Source: Lachnospiraceae bacterium (GTDB taxonomy: Bacteria > Bacillota > Clostridia > Lachnospirales > Lachnospiraceae). Taken from it: a stretch of DNA of 45,626 nucleotides. The position numbers and the translations under genes were made by a program. Where the stretch lies: assembly GCA_022791815.1 (NCBI GenBank), contig JAAVZU010000023.1, positions 1-45,626 of the forward strand. The letters run 5' to 3'. This document shows, in pieces, positions 16,846-25,049 of this stretch. Below the pieces are notes generated by a model. It searched no databases. It was not told the origin of the DNA and saw nothing but the letters and a program-made list of their open reading frames with translations. The first letter of the stretch is position 1, and the number at the start of each line of letters is the position of its first letter.

Positions 16846-16874
16846 TTACATTTTCTATGGAAATTTGATAAAAT
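16846..16874 (+). promoter_or_regulatory. Promoter of the AbrB/MraZ-like gene
   Basis: TTACAT at 16846-16851 and TAAAAT at 16869-16874 with a 17-base spacer. Upstream lies TCGTTAAAAAAACGA, a small palindrome that could be an operator. Confidence 0.5.
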
Positions 16875-16956
16875 AGTTACAGAAGCATTATTGGGTAGTA
16901 TGGAAAGGGAGATTACGCTTCAATATACGGAACAATCGTGTAAAGGAGATGAGGAT

Positions 16957-17250
16957 ATGTTTGCAATCGGAGAAGCAAAATCTAAAGTTACAAATGCAAA
17001 GGTAGTTATGCCTAGTGAATATAGGTTAAAAAGTAAAACAATTTTTGGAATTTGGGTTGGAGATAATCTATTATACATTTCTGATGAAGAGCCGCCACTA
17101 AAGGCAAAGGAAAGAGATGGGATGATATTTAAACCTTCCATTGATGTAAATAATCGTTTATCAGTACCATCAAAGCTGGAGAATTGCAATGTTAAAATTC
17201 AAGGCTGCATATCTACAATTGAAATTTGTTTTCAACCAGAAAAAAAATAA
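16957..17250 (+). CDS. Small AbrB/MraZ-like protein, putative DNA-binding
   Basis: A 97-residue protein. I choose ATG 16957 because AAAGGAG precedes it; the frame opens earlier at 16891 without a ribosome site. Two similar halves are visible: NAKVVMPSEYR...GIWVGDNLLYI and IDVNNRLSVPSKL...VKIQGCISTIEICF. The second resembles the D-x-x-NRLxVP strand-loop of swapped-hairpin AbrB/MraZ domains. Such proteins usually bind DNA as regulators of growth-phase or division genes. The similarity is by pattern only, and I cannot name the family. Single gene with its own promoter; a long hairpin follows at 17302. Confidence 0.5.
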   Translation: MFAIGEAKSKVTNAKVVMPSEYRLKSKTIFGIWVGDNLLYISDEEPPLKAKERDGMIFKPSIDVNNRLSVPSKLENCNVKIQGCISTIEICFQPEKK

Positions 17251-17567
17251 TTATAGAGATATTTTGCCAGCCAGTCCGTATATTTACTGTGAAAGTGTTG
17301 TTGATAGGTATGACAGTTGTTTTGTGCTTGCACAAAGAGCAACTGTTATATCTATCATAGAACCTCTCAGGCATTAGTCTGGATTGTGAATATTTTGCAG
17401 GCAGTTATGAAAACACATAGAATCAATTTTCATTTATAGTGAAGCCGTCAAAGGCGATATGGTTGTTTGCTATGATATTCTGGTAAGATGAATAACAGAT
17501 TGAAGTACAATATATAGCAGAAAGATAAGTGACAGTGATATTTAGTGGTTAAAGATACTAAAGAGAA
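17251..17567. other. Intergenic region, no gene seen
   Basis: Holds the long hairpin at 17302-17357, listed separately. No open frame with a ribosome site on either strand. Confidence 0.5.
17302..17357 (+). repeat. Long hairpin downstream of the AbrB/MraZ-like gene
   Basis: TGATAG-TAT-ACAGTTG pairs with CAACTGT-ATA-CTATCA, capped by TTTGTGC and GCACAAA around TT. The ACAGTTG/CAACTGT core recalls the palindromic repeat family but lacks the GTAAC ends. It may serve as a 3' end for the upstream transcript, though no T-run follows. Confidence 0.55.
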
Positions 17568-17602
17568 CGCCTCGCATCTTTTATAGGATGCCGAGGCGTT
17601 TG
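17568..17602 (+). terminator. GC-rich hairpin upstream of the CarD-like gene
   Basis: AACGCCTC-GCATC at 17568-17580 pairs with GATGC-C-GAGGCGTT at 17589-17602 with one bulged C, followed by TTTG. It resembles a terminator with a weak T-run and sits just before the CarD promoter. Confidence 0.5.
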
Positions 17603-17609
17603 AATTATT

Positions 17610-17639
17610 TACAAAAATATTTTGGACAAAGTATACATG
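17610..17639 (+). promoter_or_regulatory. Promoter of the CarD-like gene
   Basis: TTTACA at 17610-17615 and TATACA at 17634-17639, spacer 18. The expected leader is about 70 nt. Confidence 0.5.
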
Positions 17640-17718
17640 TATGTTATCCATTAGCCTGAAAAGCAGATGTGTATTAGCAAGGAACCCGTTTGTTTATTTT
17701 ATGAAAGGATGTTTTAGA

Positions 17719-18228
17719 ATGTTTAAAAAAGGACAATATATACATTATGGAAATCATGGAGTTTGTATGGTAGAAGATATTACGCACATGGATATGCCAG
17801 GAGTGGATAAGAATAAACTTTATTATGTTTTATCCAAAGTATATACACAAGGAAATAAAATATATACCAAAGTGGACAATGATAAAGTAATTATGAGAGA
17901 AATTTTATCTCAAAAGGAAGCATTAGACTTGATTGAGGAAATGCCCCAAATTGAGCAAATGGAAGTGGAAAATGACAAATCAAGGGGAGAAAAATATAAA
18001 TTAGCAATGAATAAGTGCGATTGTAAAGAATGGGTCCGGATTATTAAGTCCCTTTATCAAAGAAAGCAGGAATGTATTGCCCAAGGAAAAAAAGTGGCAA
18101 TAACAGATGAAAGATTTTACAAAGAAGTGTCAGAGCACCTTTATGGAGAATTAGCAATATCTTTAGGGATTGAAAAAGATAGTGTGGAGGAATTTATTTT
18201 GTCCCATGTTCATACAGTAGATGCATAA
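17719..18228 (+). CDS. CarD-like transcriptional regulator
   Basis: A 169-residue protein of the CarD/CdnL/TRCF-RID family. The N-terminal 65 residues are the RNA-polymerase-interacting SH3-like domain (MFKKGQYIHYGNHGVCMVED, then YYVLSKVY and IYTKVDN). The rest is a helical domain with WVRIIKSLYQRK and a C-terminal helix. Members bind the polymerase beta lobe and alter promoter opening, often at rRNA promoters. The ATG at 17719 follows AAAGGATG; the frame opens upstream at 17641 without support. The transcript ends at the perfect 34-bp palindrome. Confidence 0.88.
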   Translation: MFKKGQYIHYGNHGVCMVEDITHMDMPGVDKNKLYYVLSKVYTQGNKIYTKVDNDKVIMREILSQKEALDLIEEMPQIEQMEVENDKSRGEKYKLAMNKCDCKEWVRIIKSLYQRKQECIAQGKKVAITDERFYKEVSEHLYGELAISLGIEKDSVEEFILSHVHTVDA

Positions 18229-18302
18229 TGGAAATAATTGGTGTAATAAAAAGTTTTTTGTTAAATCTTTGATATTAAAAAATGTTATCTAGAGAAAAAT
18301 GA

Positions 18303-18376
18303 AAAGAAGACTTCTGTTATAAGATGATAAGAAATTGCATGTAATTTCTTATCATCTTATAACAGAAGTCTTCTTT
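18303..18376. terminator. Perfect 34-bp inverted repeat, bidirectional terminator
   Basis: The left arm 18303-18336 and right arm 18343-18376 are exact reverse complements over 34 bases with a 6-nt loop (GCATGT). The arms end in AAAGAAG and CTTCTTT, so either strand gives a hairpin followed by a T-rich end. It lies between the convergent CarD-like and DUF6465 genes. Confidence 0.85.
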
Positions 18377-18519
18377 AATATGCAAACACTTATATTTGAA
18401 AATTTTTACTTGCAAACACATCTGGTGTAGTAAACATGTATTTATAAGAAATGAAGTCCATAAGGGTATGTTTGCACAGTTTATTTCCAATGTTAATAAG
18501 TTCAGCTCAAAGTAACATA

Positions 18520-18891
18520 TTAATAATCAAGAGAGTCTTGATAAGTGTCATTAATTACAAAATAAATTTTACTTTCTTCTGGTTTTACATAAGCAGATAT
18601 AGAAGTAATTTTATCTGTTTGTCCGTTATCTTTGTATGCCTGTTTTGCTCTTTCCATAATATCTTTGCTGGAAAGTTCTTTGCCGCCAAACTGAACAATA
18701 ACTTCTTCAGAAACAGTTGCGGGACATGCAGCCACAGTTTCAGTCAGTGCATTAAGTGGAGCAGTTCTAGGAACCATTGGTTTGATAGCTACTGGTTCAT
18801 TTAGTGTAGTTTCCTTTATTGTAGTGTTTTTTGCAGTTATCTGAGTAGTTTTATCTGTAGTTTTTTTGGTGTTACGTTTTGGCTTTGCCAT
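18520..18891 (-). CDS. DUF6465 family protein
   Basis: A 123-residue protein that I recognise as DUF6465. The first 50 residues are a Lys/Thr-rich low-complexity tail (MAKPKRNTKKTTDKTTQ). The C-terminal domain begins at VSEEVIVQFGGKELSSKDIMERAKQAY and ends in ISAYVKPEESKIYFVIND. The basic tail would suit nucleic-acid binding, but the function is unknown. The start at 18891 follows AGGAGG; the longer frame to 18927 is not needed. It has its own promoter with a leader of about 145 nt, downstream of murG on the same strand. Confidence 0.8.
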   Translation of the reverse strand: MAKPKRNTKKTTDKTTQITAKNTTIKETTLNEPVAIKPMVPRTAPLNALTETVAACPATVSEEVIVQFGGKELSSKDIMERAKQAYKDNGQTDKITSISAYVKPEESKIYFVINDTYQDSLDY

Positions 18892-19041
18892 AATTATTTT
18901 CCTCCTGTCTTGTGAACAAGTCTGCAATGTAAAATTGAGACTGTTATCTGAGAATCACTTTTTTATAACTGCTATATGCTTCGTACTTTTGCAGTTATCC
19001 ACTGTATTCGTATTTCGGGTTAAAGCCCTGTATACAGTATT

Positions 19042-19070
19042 ATCATATAATAAATATCAAAAAAATGCAA
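19042..19070 (-). promoter_or_regulatory. Promoter of the DUF6465 gene
   Basis: Read on the minus strand: TTGCAT (19065-19070), 17-base spacer, TATGAT (19042-19047). The leader holds ATAACTGC/GCAGTTAT and ACTGTAT/ATACAGT stems. Confidence 0.6.
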
Positions 19071-19094
19071 CAAAGTTTCATTGGAATAGAATTA

Positions 19095-20165
19095 TTAATC
19101 TGCTTTTGCTGTTTCGTTAATGATTTCAATAATTTTTTCAATTGGATCACTAAGAGGGCTTTTTTCCATAGTTGTGATATATTCTTTCTTTTTGTCATAA
19201 ATTTTTGTAATTGCGGTCATAAGAGTGTCACCATTTAACTCTTCTTCTCTTAATACAAGACTGTACCCTTGATGTTCAAAGGAGGAAGCATTTAAAATTT
19301 GATCACCACGACTGGCAGCAGCGGATAGAGGAATAAGAATATTTGGTTTCTTTAAAGCTAAAAGTTCGCAAATTGCATTAGCTCCTGCTCTGGAAATAAC
19401 AATATCTGCTGCATCCAACAAGTCGCTGAGTTCTTTTTTGATGTATTCAAACTGTACATAGCCTTTGGTATTTTTTAGAGTTTCATCTAGTTTACCTTTA
19501 CCACAAAGATGAATAATTTGAAAATTTTCTAAAAGCTGAGGTAAAATGCTGCGAATGGTATCGTTAATAATCGCTGAACCAAGACTTCCACCAATTATTA
19601 AAATAACAGGTTTATTAATCGTAAATCCACAAAAATCTAAACCAGTTAGTTTATTACCAGAAAATAATTCTTTTCTAATAGGAGAACCAGTTAATACTGC
19701 CTTTCCTTCAGGGAACATAGTTACTGTTTCAGGGAAGTTGGTACATACCCGGGTTGCATATTTAAGACAGAGTTTGTTTGCAAGTCCTGGTGTCATATCA
19801 GATTCGTGAATAATTGCAGGAATCTTTTGACGGGCAGCAGCCCATACAACTGGAACAGTTACAAAACCACCTTTAGAAAATACTACATTAGGCTGAAGTT
19901 TCTTCAAAAGAGAAGCCGCTTCCTTACATCCATGAAGTACACGAAATGGGTCTGTAAAATTCTTTATGTCAAAATATCTTCTTAATTTACCAGAAGAAAT
20001 ACCATAATAAGGGATATCAAATTCTTTTATTAGTTCTTTTTCAATACCATTTTTAGAACCAATATAATGAACATCGTATCCTTGCTTTTTTAGTTCTGGC
20101 AGGAGTGCAATATTAGGTGTTACATGACCAGCAGTACCGCCGCCAGTTAGTACAATTCGTTTCAT
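19095..20165 (-). CDS. murG: UDP-GlcNAc:lipid I GlcNAc transferase MurG
   Basis: Adds GlcNAc to undecaprenyl-diphospho-MurNAc-pentapeptide to form lipid II at the inner face of the membrane. The 356 residues carry the GT28 signatures: [15 protein letters not shown] at the N-terminus, [39 protein letters not shown], and the UDP-GlcNAc site [23 protein letters not shown] with the following SRGDQ. The start at 20165 follows AAAGGATT. The gene lies outside any visible dcw cell-division cluster, paired with a TSCPD gene 35 nt upstream under one promoter. Whether it is the only murG cannot be judged from this window. Confidence 0.93.
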   Translation of the reverse strand: MKRIVLTGGGTAGHVTPNIALLPELKKQGYDVHYIGSKNGIEKELIKEFDIPYYGISSGKLRRYFDIKNFTDPFRVLHGCKEAASLLKKLQPNVVFSKGGFVTVPVVWAAARQKIPAIIHESDMTPGLANKLCLKYATRVCTNFPETVTMFPEGKAVLTGSPIRKELFSGNKLTGLDFCGFTINKPVILIIGGSLGSAIINDTIRSILPQLLENFQIIHLCGKGKLDETLKNTKGYVQFEYIKKELSDLLDAADIVISRAGANAICELLALKKPNILIPLSAAASRGDQILNASSFEHQGYSLVLREEELNGDTLMTAITKIYDKKKEYITTMEKSPLSDPIEKIIEIINETAKAD

Positions 20166-20200
20166 ATATTTATTTAATCCTTTCTGTTTTGACATTTGTT

Positions 20201-20449
20201 TTATTGGTTTTGTTTTTGATATTCCTTAAGAGCTTTTGCAAGCTGATCTGGACAGGAAGTTTTTTTGAAACCACAAGTAATACCCTCTAACCGGGAAATA
20301 GCATCCTCTACATTCATTCCTTCAATGAGCCGGCTGACGCCAGTGGTATTACCAGCACAACCGCCTATAAAATTTACATTTTTAATCAAATTCCCCTCTA
20401 CTTCAAAGTGTATTTCTGTAGAGCAGACACCTTTTGTCTTATAAATCAT
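20201..20449 (-). CDS. TSCPD domain protein (TIGR03905 type)
   Basis: An 82-residue protein with [22 protein letters not shown] at its start and the signature [12 protein letters not shown] near the end; Cys residues are conserved in [18 protein letters not shown] and at the N-terminus (GVCST). The domain is related to the C-terminal part of some vitamin-B12-dependent ribonucleotide reductases, but the free-standing form has no proven role; metal or redox binding through the cysteines is plausible. The start follows AAAGGGG. It is the first gene of a two-gene transcript with murG. Confidence 0.87.
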   Translation of the reverse strand: MIYKTKGVCSTEIHFEVEGNLIKNVNFIGGCAGNTTGVSRLIEGMNVEDAISRLEGITCGFKKTSCPDQLAKALKEYQKQNQ

Positions 20450-20478
20450 AAAATAATCCCCTTTCCTTTATCTCCTTA

Positions 20479-20507
20479 ATTATAAAAGTACTGCGGAAAT
20501 ATTTCAA
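20479..20507 (-). promoter_or_regulatory. Promoter of the TSCPD-murG transcript
   Basis: On the minus strand: TTGAAA (20502-20507), 17-base spacer, TATAAT (20479-20484), a near-consensus sigma-A promoter with a leader of about 23 nt. Confidence 0.8.
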
Positions 20508-20651
20508 TAGATGGAAGAAAAGTTGTTAAGTTCGTTTGATAAATTTAAGTTTTTTGTTGATAACTGTTTAGATAGGTCTGTGCATTTACTGTACAGACTG
20601 TAAAAATATGTAGAACAGGAATGAAAATGGCTAGTGATGTGACCCTCAATA

Positions 20652-20680
20652 TTGACATGGGTTTGCATACTTGTTAGAAT
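20652..20680 (+). promoter_or_regulatory. Promoter of the hybrid histidine kinase
   Basis: TTGACA (20652-20657), 17-base spacer, TAGAAT (20675-20680). A leader of about 110 nt follows. Confidence 0.75.
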
Positions 20681-20797
20681 ATTAAGTAGAAGATATTTTT
20701 TTACAGTACGGACTATATAGATATTTAAAATGAAGATTTATTGAAAAAAGTTGAAATATATTATTCATAATTTGCAAAGGACAGGGAGGAAATAGGT

Positions 20798-23560
20798 ATG
20801 TATCATTGCAGGATTCATTTCTATTTATTAGGTCATCAATGTAGAGTGTTTGATGTTATTAAGGAAATATCCCCTCTTGAACATTTTACACATGAGTTTC
20901 TTGAAAGTGATGACCCAAAGAGTGTGTTTGCAGCTAAGGCAGATGTGATTTTGGCTGACATACAGGACTTAGATGTACAAGAAACGGTACAGATGCTAAA
21001 TGCAAGCAAGAAAAATGATGCTGAAGTTATTCTGCTTGCAGATAAGGAACAAATAACACTTTTGACAGAATATTTAACAGAAATTAAGGATATATGGACA
21101 ATGCCTATGTCAGATGAGGAAACCAGATTTCATTTCTTAAGATGGCAGCAGAACTACAAGATGAGTAAGGATTATTGGCAGACGAATCAGTATTTAGAGG
21201 CTACAATTAACAATATTCCGAACCTTATCTGGTATAAAGATAAAGAAGGTATACATAAGAAGGTAAATGACAGCTTCTGTATAACTGTCAATAAAACGAA
21301 GAAACAGGTAGAGGGACGTGGACACGCTTATATATGGGACGTTGATGAGGATGATCCTGCTTGTGTAGAATCAGAGCTAGAGGTTATGAGTAAAAAAAAG
21401 ACCTGTATATCTGAGGAGACAATTAAAACAGGAGATGGTATGAAATTGCTTACAACATATAAGTCTCCATTATATAACCTTGATGGCAGTGTAATGGGAA
21501 CAGTTGGTGTAGGGATTGATATAACACAGGAACGAGCTTATGAACAAGAAATAATCAAAAAAAATCAAACCTTAGAGACGATTTTTACTACAATGGATTG
21601 TGGAATTTTGTGTCATAGAATAGATGGTTCACACATTATCAGTATTAATAAAGCTGCATTAAAGATTTTAGGATATGAGTCCCAGAATGAACTAATGGAA
21701 AAGGGATTTGATATGATTGCGACTTCTGTTTTGGATGAAGATAGAGAAGAACTTCTGAAATCTATCGGGGAATTGAAAAAAGAAGGAGATAGTGTCAGTG
21801 TGGAGTATCGTGTACAGCATGCTGATGGAAAAATCTTACATGTTATGGGCAACATTAAGATTATAAAGGAGCATGGAGAATTATATTATCAGCGTTTTCT
21901 TTTGGATTGTACTACGAAAAAATTACAAGAGAAAAAGATACAAGTAGAAAAAGAAAGATGCCAAATGGAGTTGATTCATGCACTGAGTGTTGATTACAAT
22001 CTCGTTTGCTTTTTTGATCTTGATACAGGTATAGGAAGACCTCTTCGGAAAACAGAATGTGAAGATTATGTATTGGATGCTATTTTTGTTGAGAAGTTGT
22101 CACTGAAAGAAAGTATGGAGAGATATATACAAACATGTGTTTTGGTTGACGATAGGGAATTGGTACGGCAGGCCTGTTCTAAAGAAAAGCTCAAAGAGGA
22201 ACTGGCAGAAAAAAATATATTCCATATTAATTACCGCACCCTTTGTGGCAATGAAATACGATATTTTCAAATGAAGGCTGTCCGTGCTGGAAAATGGGAG
22301 GACAGTCATGGTGTTGTTCTTGGATTTCATAGTGTAGATGAGGAAATCCGTAAGGAAATGGAAAAGAAAAGACTTTTAGAGGAAGCACTTTTACAGGCGA
22401 ATAAGGCCAATAGAGCAAAGAGTGTATTTCTTTCTAATATGTCCCATGATATCCGAACCCCAATGAATGCAATTGTTGGTTTTACAAATTTGGCAATTGA
22501 CCATATAGATCGTAAGGAAGAGGTAGAAGGGTATCTAGGAAAGATTCAAACATCAGGAAAGCATTTGTTAAATCTGATTAATGATGTCTTGGATATGAGC
22601 CGTATAGAAAGTGGGAAAATACATTTAGCAGAGAAGCCATACAGCTTGTCAGATATTTTATATGGTTTGGAAAATATTTTACAAGCAGATATGAGTGAAA
22701 AGCAGCTTAGGTTTCAAATGGATATAGTGAATCTTGAGAATGATGAGATTTATTGTGATAAGTTGCGGTTAAATCAGGTATTTTTAAATCTGCTTAGCAA
22801 TGCTGTAAAATATACAGAAAATGGAGGCACGATTAGCCTTATTGTGACAGAAAAATCAGAAGTACTTGATGGTTATGGAAATTATGAATTTTATATCAAG
22901 GATACTGGTATTGGTATGAGTAAGGAATTTATATCACATATCTTTGAACCATTTGAGAGAGAAAGAAATTCTACAATTAGCAGGATTCAAGGTACTGGTT
23001 TAGGAATGGCAATTACAAAAAACATTATAGATATGATGAACGGAACTATCCAAGTGAAAAGCGAGCAAGGTGTTGGTACAGAAATTATAGTTTCCTTTAC
23101 ATTCCGTTTGAATAATGGAGAAAAGATTGACCGTAGTGAAGCAAAAGAAAAGCCTGCTAGTTTAGAGCAAAAGAATTTTTCTACAGGACGTATTCTGTTA
23201 GTAGAGGATATAGAAATGAATCAGGAGATTGCAGTAGCAATTTTAAGCGAAGCTGGATACTGTACAGAGGTTGCAGAGAATGGACAAATTGCAGTAGATA
23301 TGATAAAAGATTCCGATCCAGGATATTACCAGCTTGTACTGATGGATATACAGATGCCAGTAATGAATGGCTATGAAGCAACACGAGCAATTCGTAAACT
23401 AGAGGATAAGGAACTTGCATCTATACCAATTTTGGCTATGTCCGCAAATGCTTTTGAAGAAGATAAACAGGAGGCTATAAAGAGTGGGATGAATGGTCAT
23501 ATAGCGAAACCAATAGATGTCAAAAATTTATTTGATACTTTAAGTGAGATATTAACGTAA
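20798..23560 (+). CDS. Hybrid sensor histidine kinase, PAS-PAS-HisKA-HATPase-REC
   Basis: A 920-residue soluble hybrid kinase with no membrane segment. Residues 1-120 look like a degenerate receiver (ILADIQDLDVQETVQML). Two PAS domains follow (about 130-245, with NNIPNLIWYKDKEGI, and 255-370), then a third PAS-like region to 520. HisKA has phosphoacceptor His550 in FLSNMSHDIRTPMNAI. HATPase_c shows LLSNAVKYTENGG, YIKDTGIGM and GTGLGMAI. The C-terminal receiver has Asp850 in LVLMDIQMPVMNGYEA. No HPt domain or DNA-binding partner is next to it, so the phosphate must leave to a distant protein. The signal is unknown, probably cytosolic. The stop codon lies inside a palindromic repeat. Confidence 0.92.
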   Translation: MYHCRIHFYLLGHQCRVFDVIKEISPLEHFTHEFLESDDPKSVFAAKADVILADIQDLDVQETVQMLNASKKNDAEVILLADKEQITLLTEYLTEIKDIWTMPMSDEETRFHFLRWQQNYKMSKDYWQTNQYLEATINNIPNLIWYKDKEGIHKKVNDSFCITVNKTKKQVEGRGHAYIWDVDEDDPACVESELEVMSKKKTCISEETIKTGDGMKLLTTYKSPLYNLDGSVMGTVGVGIDITQERAYEQEIIKKNQTLETIFTTMDCGILCHRIDGSHIISINKAALKILGYESQNELMEKGFDMIATSVLDEDREELLKSIGELKKEGDSVSVEYRVQHADGKILHVMGNIKIIKEHGELYYQRFLLDCTTKKLQEKKIQVEKERCQMELIHALSVDYNLVCFFDLDTGIGRPLRKTECEDYVLDAIFVEKLSLKESMERYIQTCVLVDDRELVRQACSKEKLKEELAEKNIFHINYRTLCGNEIRYFQMKAVRAGKWEDSHGVVLGFHSVDEEIRKEMEKKRLLEEALLQANKANRAKSVFLSNMSHDIRTPMNAIVGFTNLAIDHIDRKEEVEGYLGKIQTSGKHLLNLINDVLDMSRIESGKIHLAEKPYSLSDILYGLENILQADMSEKQLRFQMDIVNLENDEIYCDKLRLNQVFLNLLSNAVKYTENGGTISLIVTEKSEVLDGYGNYEFYIKDTGIGMSKEFISHIFEPFERERNSTISRIQGTGLGMAITKNIIDMMNGTIQVKSEQGVGTEIIVSFTFRLNNGEKIDRSEAKEKPASLEQKNFSTGRILLVEDIEMNQEIAVAILSEAGYCTEVAENGQIAVDMIKDSDPGYYQLVLMDIQMPVMNGYEATRAIRKLEDKELASIPILAMSANAFEEDKQEAIKSGMNGHIAKPIDVKNLFDTLSEILT

Positions 23561-23584
23561 CTGCTCATGGTTCTGAACAGTTAC
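23557..23584 (+). repeat. Intergenic palindromic repeat overlapping the kinase stop codon (subtype A)
   Basis: GTAACTGCTCA faces TGAACAGTTAC; the TAA stop at 23558-23560 is part of the left arm. The loop text CATGGTTCTGAACAG is identical to the copy at 3251-3265. Confidence 0.75.
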
Positions 23585-23662
23585 AAATCCTATCTCAAAT
23601 AGTTGGATTAGAAGGATAATGAGATTTTTGTTATTAAACAACGGAAAGGGTAGGTTTAAGGA

Positions 23663-24361
23663 ATGAATAGAATTGGTATTATTGGAGCGATGGACGAAGA
23701 AGTAGACCGTTTGAAAGAAAACATGCAAGTAGAAAAAATCGAAAAAAAAGCGGGCATGGAATTTTTTGCAGGTGTACTTAGTGGCAAAAATGTAGTTGTT
23801 GTACGAAGTGGAATTGGGAAGGTAAATGCTGGGATTTGTACACAGATTTTAGTAGATGATTTTCAAGTAGATGGAGTGATTAATACAGGAATTGCGGGTT
23901 CGCTGAAAAATGAAATTAATATTGGAGACATAGTGTTATCTGAAGATTGTATTCAGCATGATATGGATGCTACAGGATTTGGTTATGAACCAGGAGTGAT
24001 TCCAAGAATGGAACAGTCTGTTTTTAAAGCAGATAAAACTTTGATTGATTTGGCACAAAAAGTAAATAGAGAAGTAAATCCAGATATTTCAGACTATGTT
24101 GGACGAGTGGTAAGTGGAGATCAATTTGTTTCTGACAATGAGAAAAAGAAGTTTTTAGTATCACAATTTCAGGGATATTGTACAGAGATGGAAGGTGCAG
24201 CCATTGCACAAGTCTGTTACCTTAATGAGATTCCTTTTTTAATTATCCGTGCAATATCAGATAAAGCAGATAACAGTGCTACAATGGATTATAGTGAGTT
24301 TGAAGCAAAAGCTATTGAGCATACCTTTCATTTGGTAGACGGTATAATGAAACAGTTGTAA
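23663..24361 (+). CDS. mtnN: 5'-methylthioadenosine/S-adenosylhomocysteine nucleosidase
   Basis: Cleaves adenine from methylthioadenosine and S-adenosylhomocysteine, recycling methyl-cycle and polyamine by-products and feeding AI-2 synthesis where LuxS exists. The 232 residues match the family length. Catalytic residues are visible: Glu12 in IGAMDEEV, Glu177 in TEMEGAAIAQVC and Asp200 in RAISDKAD. VNTGIAGSL-type (INTGIAGSLKNEINIGDIV) and HDMDATGFGYEPG segments are also typical. The start follows AAAGGGTAGG. It is preceded by the palindromic repeat behind the kinase gene and may be partly co-transcribed with it. Confidence 0.95.
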   Translation: MNRIGIIGAMDEEVDRLKENMQVEKIEKKAGMEFFAGVLSGKNVVVVRSGIGKVNAGICTQILVDDFQVDGVINTGIAGSLKNEINIGDIVLSEDCIQHDMDATGFGYEPGVIPRMEQSVFKADKTLIDLAQKVNREVNPDISDYVGRVVSGDQFVSDNEKKKFLVSQFQGYCTEMEGAAIAQVCYLNEIPFLIIRAISDKADNSATMDYSEFEAKAIEHTFHLVDGIMKQL

Positions 24362-24409
24362 AACCCGAGTTTTGGCAGGTTTTGTCGATAAATTTTAGGT
24401 TCTTTTGTC

Positions 24410-24438
24410 TTTTCAAAGGGAAAAAAATATGATATAGT
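24410..24438 (+). promoter_or_regulatory. Candidate promoter downstream of mtnN
   Basis: TTTTCA (24410-24415), 17-base spacer, TATAGT (24433-24438). It would start an RNA near 24446 that has no reading frame and ends at the terminator at 24643. Confidence 0.4.
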
Positions 24439-24537
24439 AGTGTTACTGAAAGTAGCACAGGTGTTTACTGGAATGCTTTTCGGTCTTAAACATGAACGAA
24501 GGATGTAAAGTAGTATACAGAATTTATAGGAATTTAT

Positions 24538-24565
24538 GTAACAGTATGGGTATCTAAACGGTTAC
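24538..24565 (+). repeat. Intergenic palindromic repeat downstream of mtnN
   Basis: GTAACAGT faces AACGGTTAC, one mismatch. It lies 12 nt before a terminator stem. Confidence 0.6.
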
Positions 24566-24577
24566 AAATTTTATAGA

Positions 24578-24643
24578 AGAAACGCAATTTTTGTGTAAGA
24601 AACAGTAGAGAAAATAAAACACACAAGAATTGGGTTTCTTTTT
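24578..24643 (+). terminator. Intrinsic terminator with a long interrupted stem
   Basis: AGAAAC, CAATT and TTGTGT on the left (from 24578) pair in order with ACACAA, AATTG and GTTTCT on the right, followed by TTTTG. Confidence 0.6.
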
Positions 24644-24968
24644 GTATGTAGGAAGGAGGATTTTGCCTTAAGCAACAAGATGGATAAAGTCTTAACTAAA
24701 AGTTAGGAACATTTACCATAATTATTTTGTTAGGTGATTGCAAAACTCAGTTTACTCACCCCATTTTTGTGCAAGGTTCACATATCAACACAAGACACGT
24801 TCTCACTGCCCTCAATCGTAGTGGTACATATATTAGTAAAGTCTAAGAAACCAAGCTGGAAGGCGAAGGTTGATTAGCTGCTTTACTGTAAGCATGCGAA
24901 GCGTTTTTGCTAGGTGTTAAAAGACAGCATCTAAGAACCGACCGTCTCAAGAAGCACTGGCTTTGATA
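24644..24968. other. Unassigned region with no open frame
   Basis: About 325 bases without a gene. It contains local stems such as GGTGA...TCACC near 24733-24760 and a run of mixed-composition sequence richer in G+C than the surrounding DNA (around 24760-24950). It could be a structured RNA or a decayed gene; I recognise neither. Confidence 0.35.
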
Positions 24969-25044
24969 TGTAAATCTGTACAAAATAATTTAAGTTAATA
25001 AGAGTTTCACAAATACCTAAATTATTTTTTAATAGAAAGGAGAA
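24969..25044 (+). promoter_or_regulatory. 76-nt leader shared with the LysM gene
   Basis: Aligns without gaps to 41670-41745: by eye 61 of 76 positions agree, and 36 of the first 39. The conserved core is TGTAAATCT, then AAAATAATTTAAG, then TAATAAGAGTTT; the element ends in AATAGAAAGGAGAA. TTGATA at 24964 and TAATTT 17 bases on could be a weak promoter. Confidence 0.6.
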
Positions 25045-25049
25045 AAGTT

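Larger units (their letters stand above)
20450..20797. other. Divergent intergenic region with two promoters
   Basis: Holds the minus-strand promoter for TSCPD-murG and the plus-strand promoter for the hybrid kinase. A hairpin at 20576-20598 (GTCTGT with ACAGAC) lies between them. No gene. Confidence 0.55.
24446..24643 (+). ncRNA. Candidate small noncoding RNA of about 200 nt
   Basis: Bounded by a candidate promoter and an intrinsic terminator, without an open frame. It contains one palindromic repeat. I could not match it to 6S RNA, tmRNA, SRP RNA or RNase P signatures. It might equally be the 3' untranslated part of mtnN. Confidence 0.3.

Noticed and set aside
18451-18804. 117-residue plus-strand frame opposite DUF6465
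   Set aside because: It is the complement of a recognised gene, has no ribosome site and encodes a Phe/Cys/Ser-rich shadow sequence.
20562-20603. Another copy of the palindromic repeat
   Set aside because: Only TAACTGTTTA on one side fits; the counter-arm does not, and the local stem is GTCTGT/ACAGAC.
24700-24960. tmRNA, RNase P RNA, 6S RNA or group II intron
   Set aside because: The defining conserved segments of tmRNA, RNase P and group II intron ends are not present, and I could not draw a 6S-like fold.
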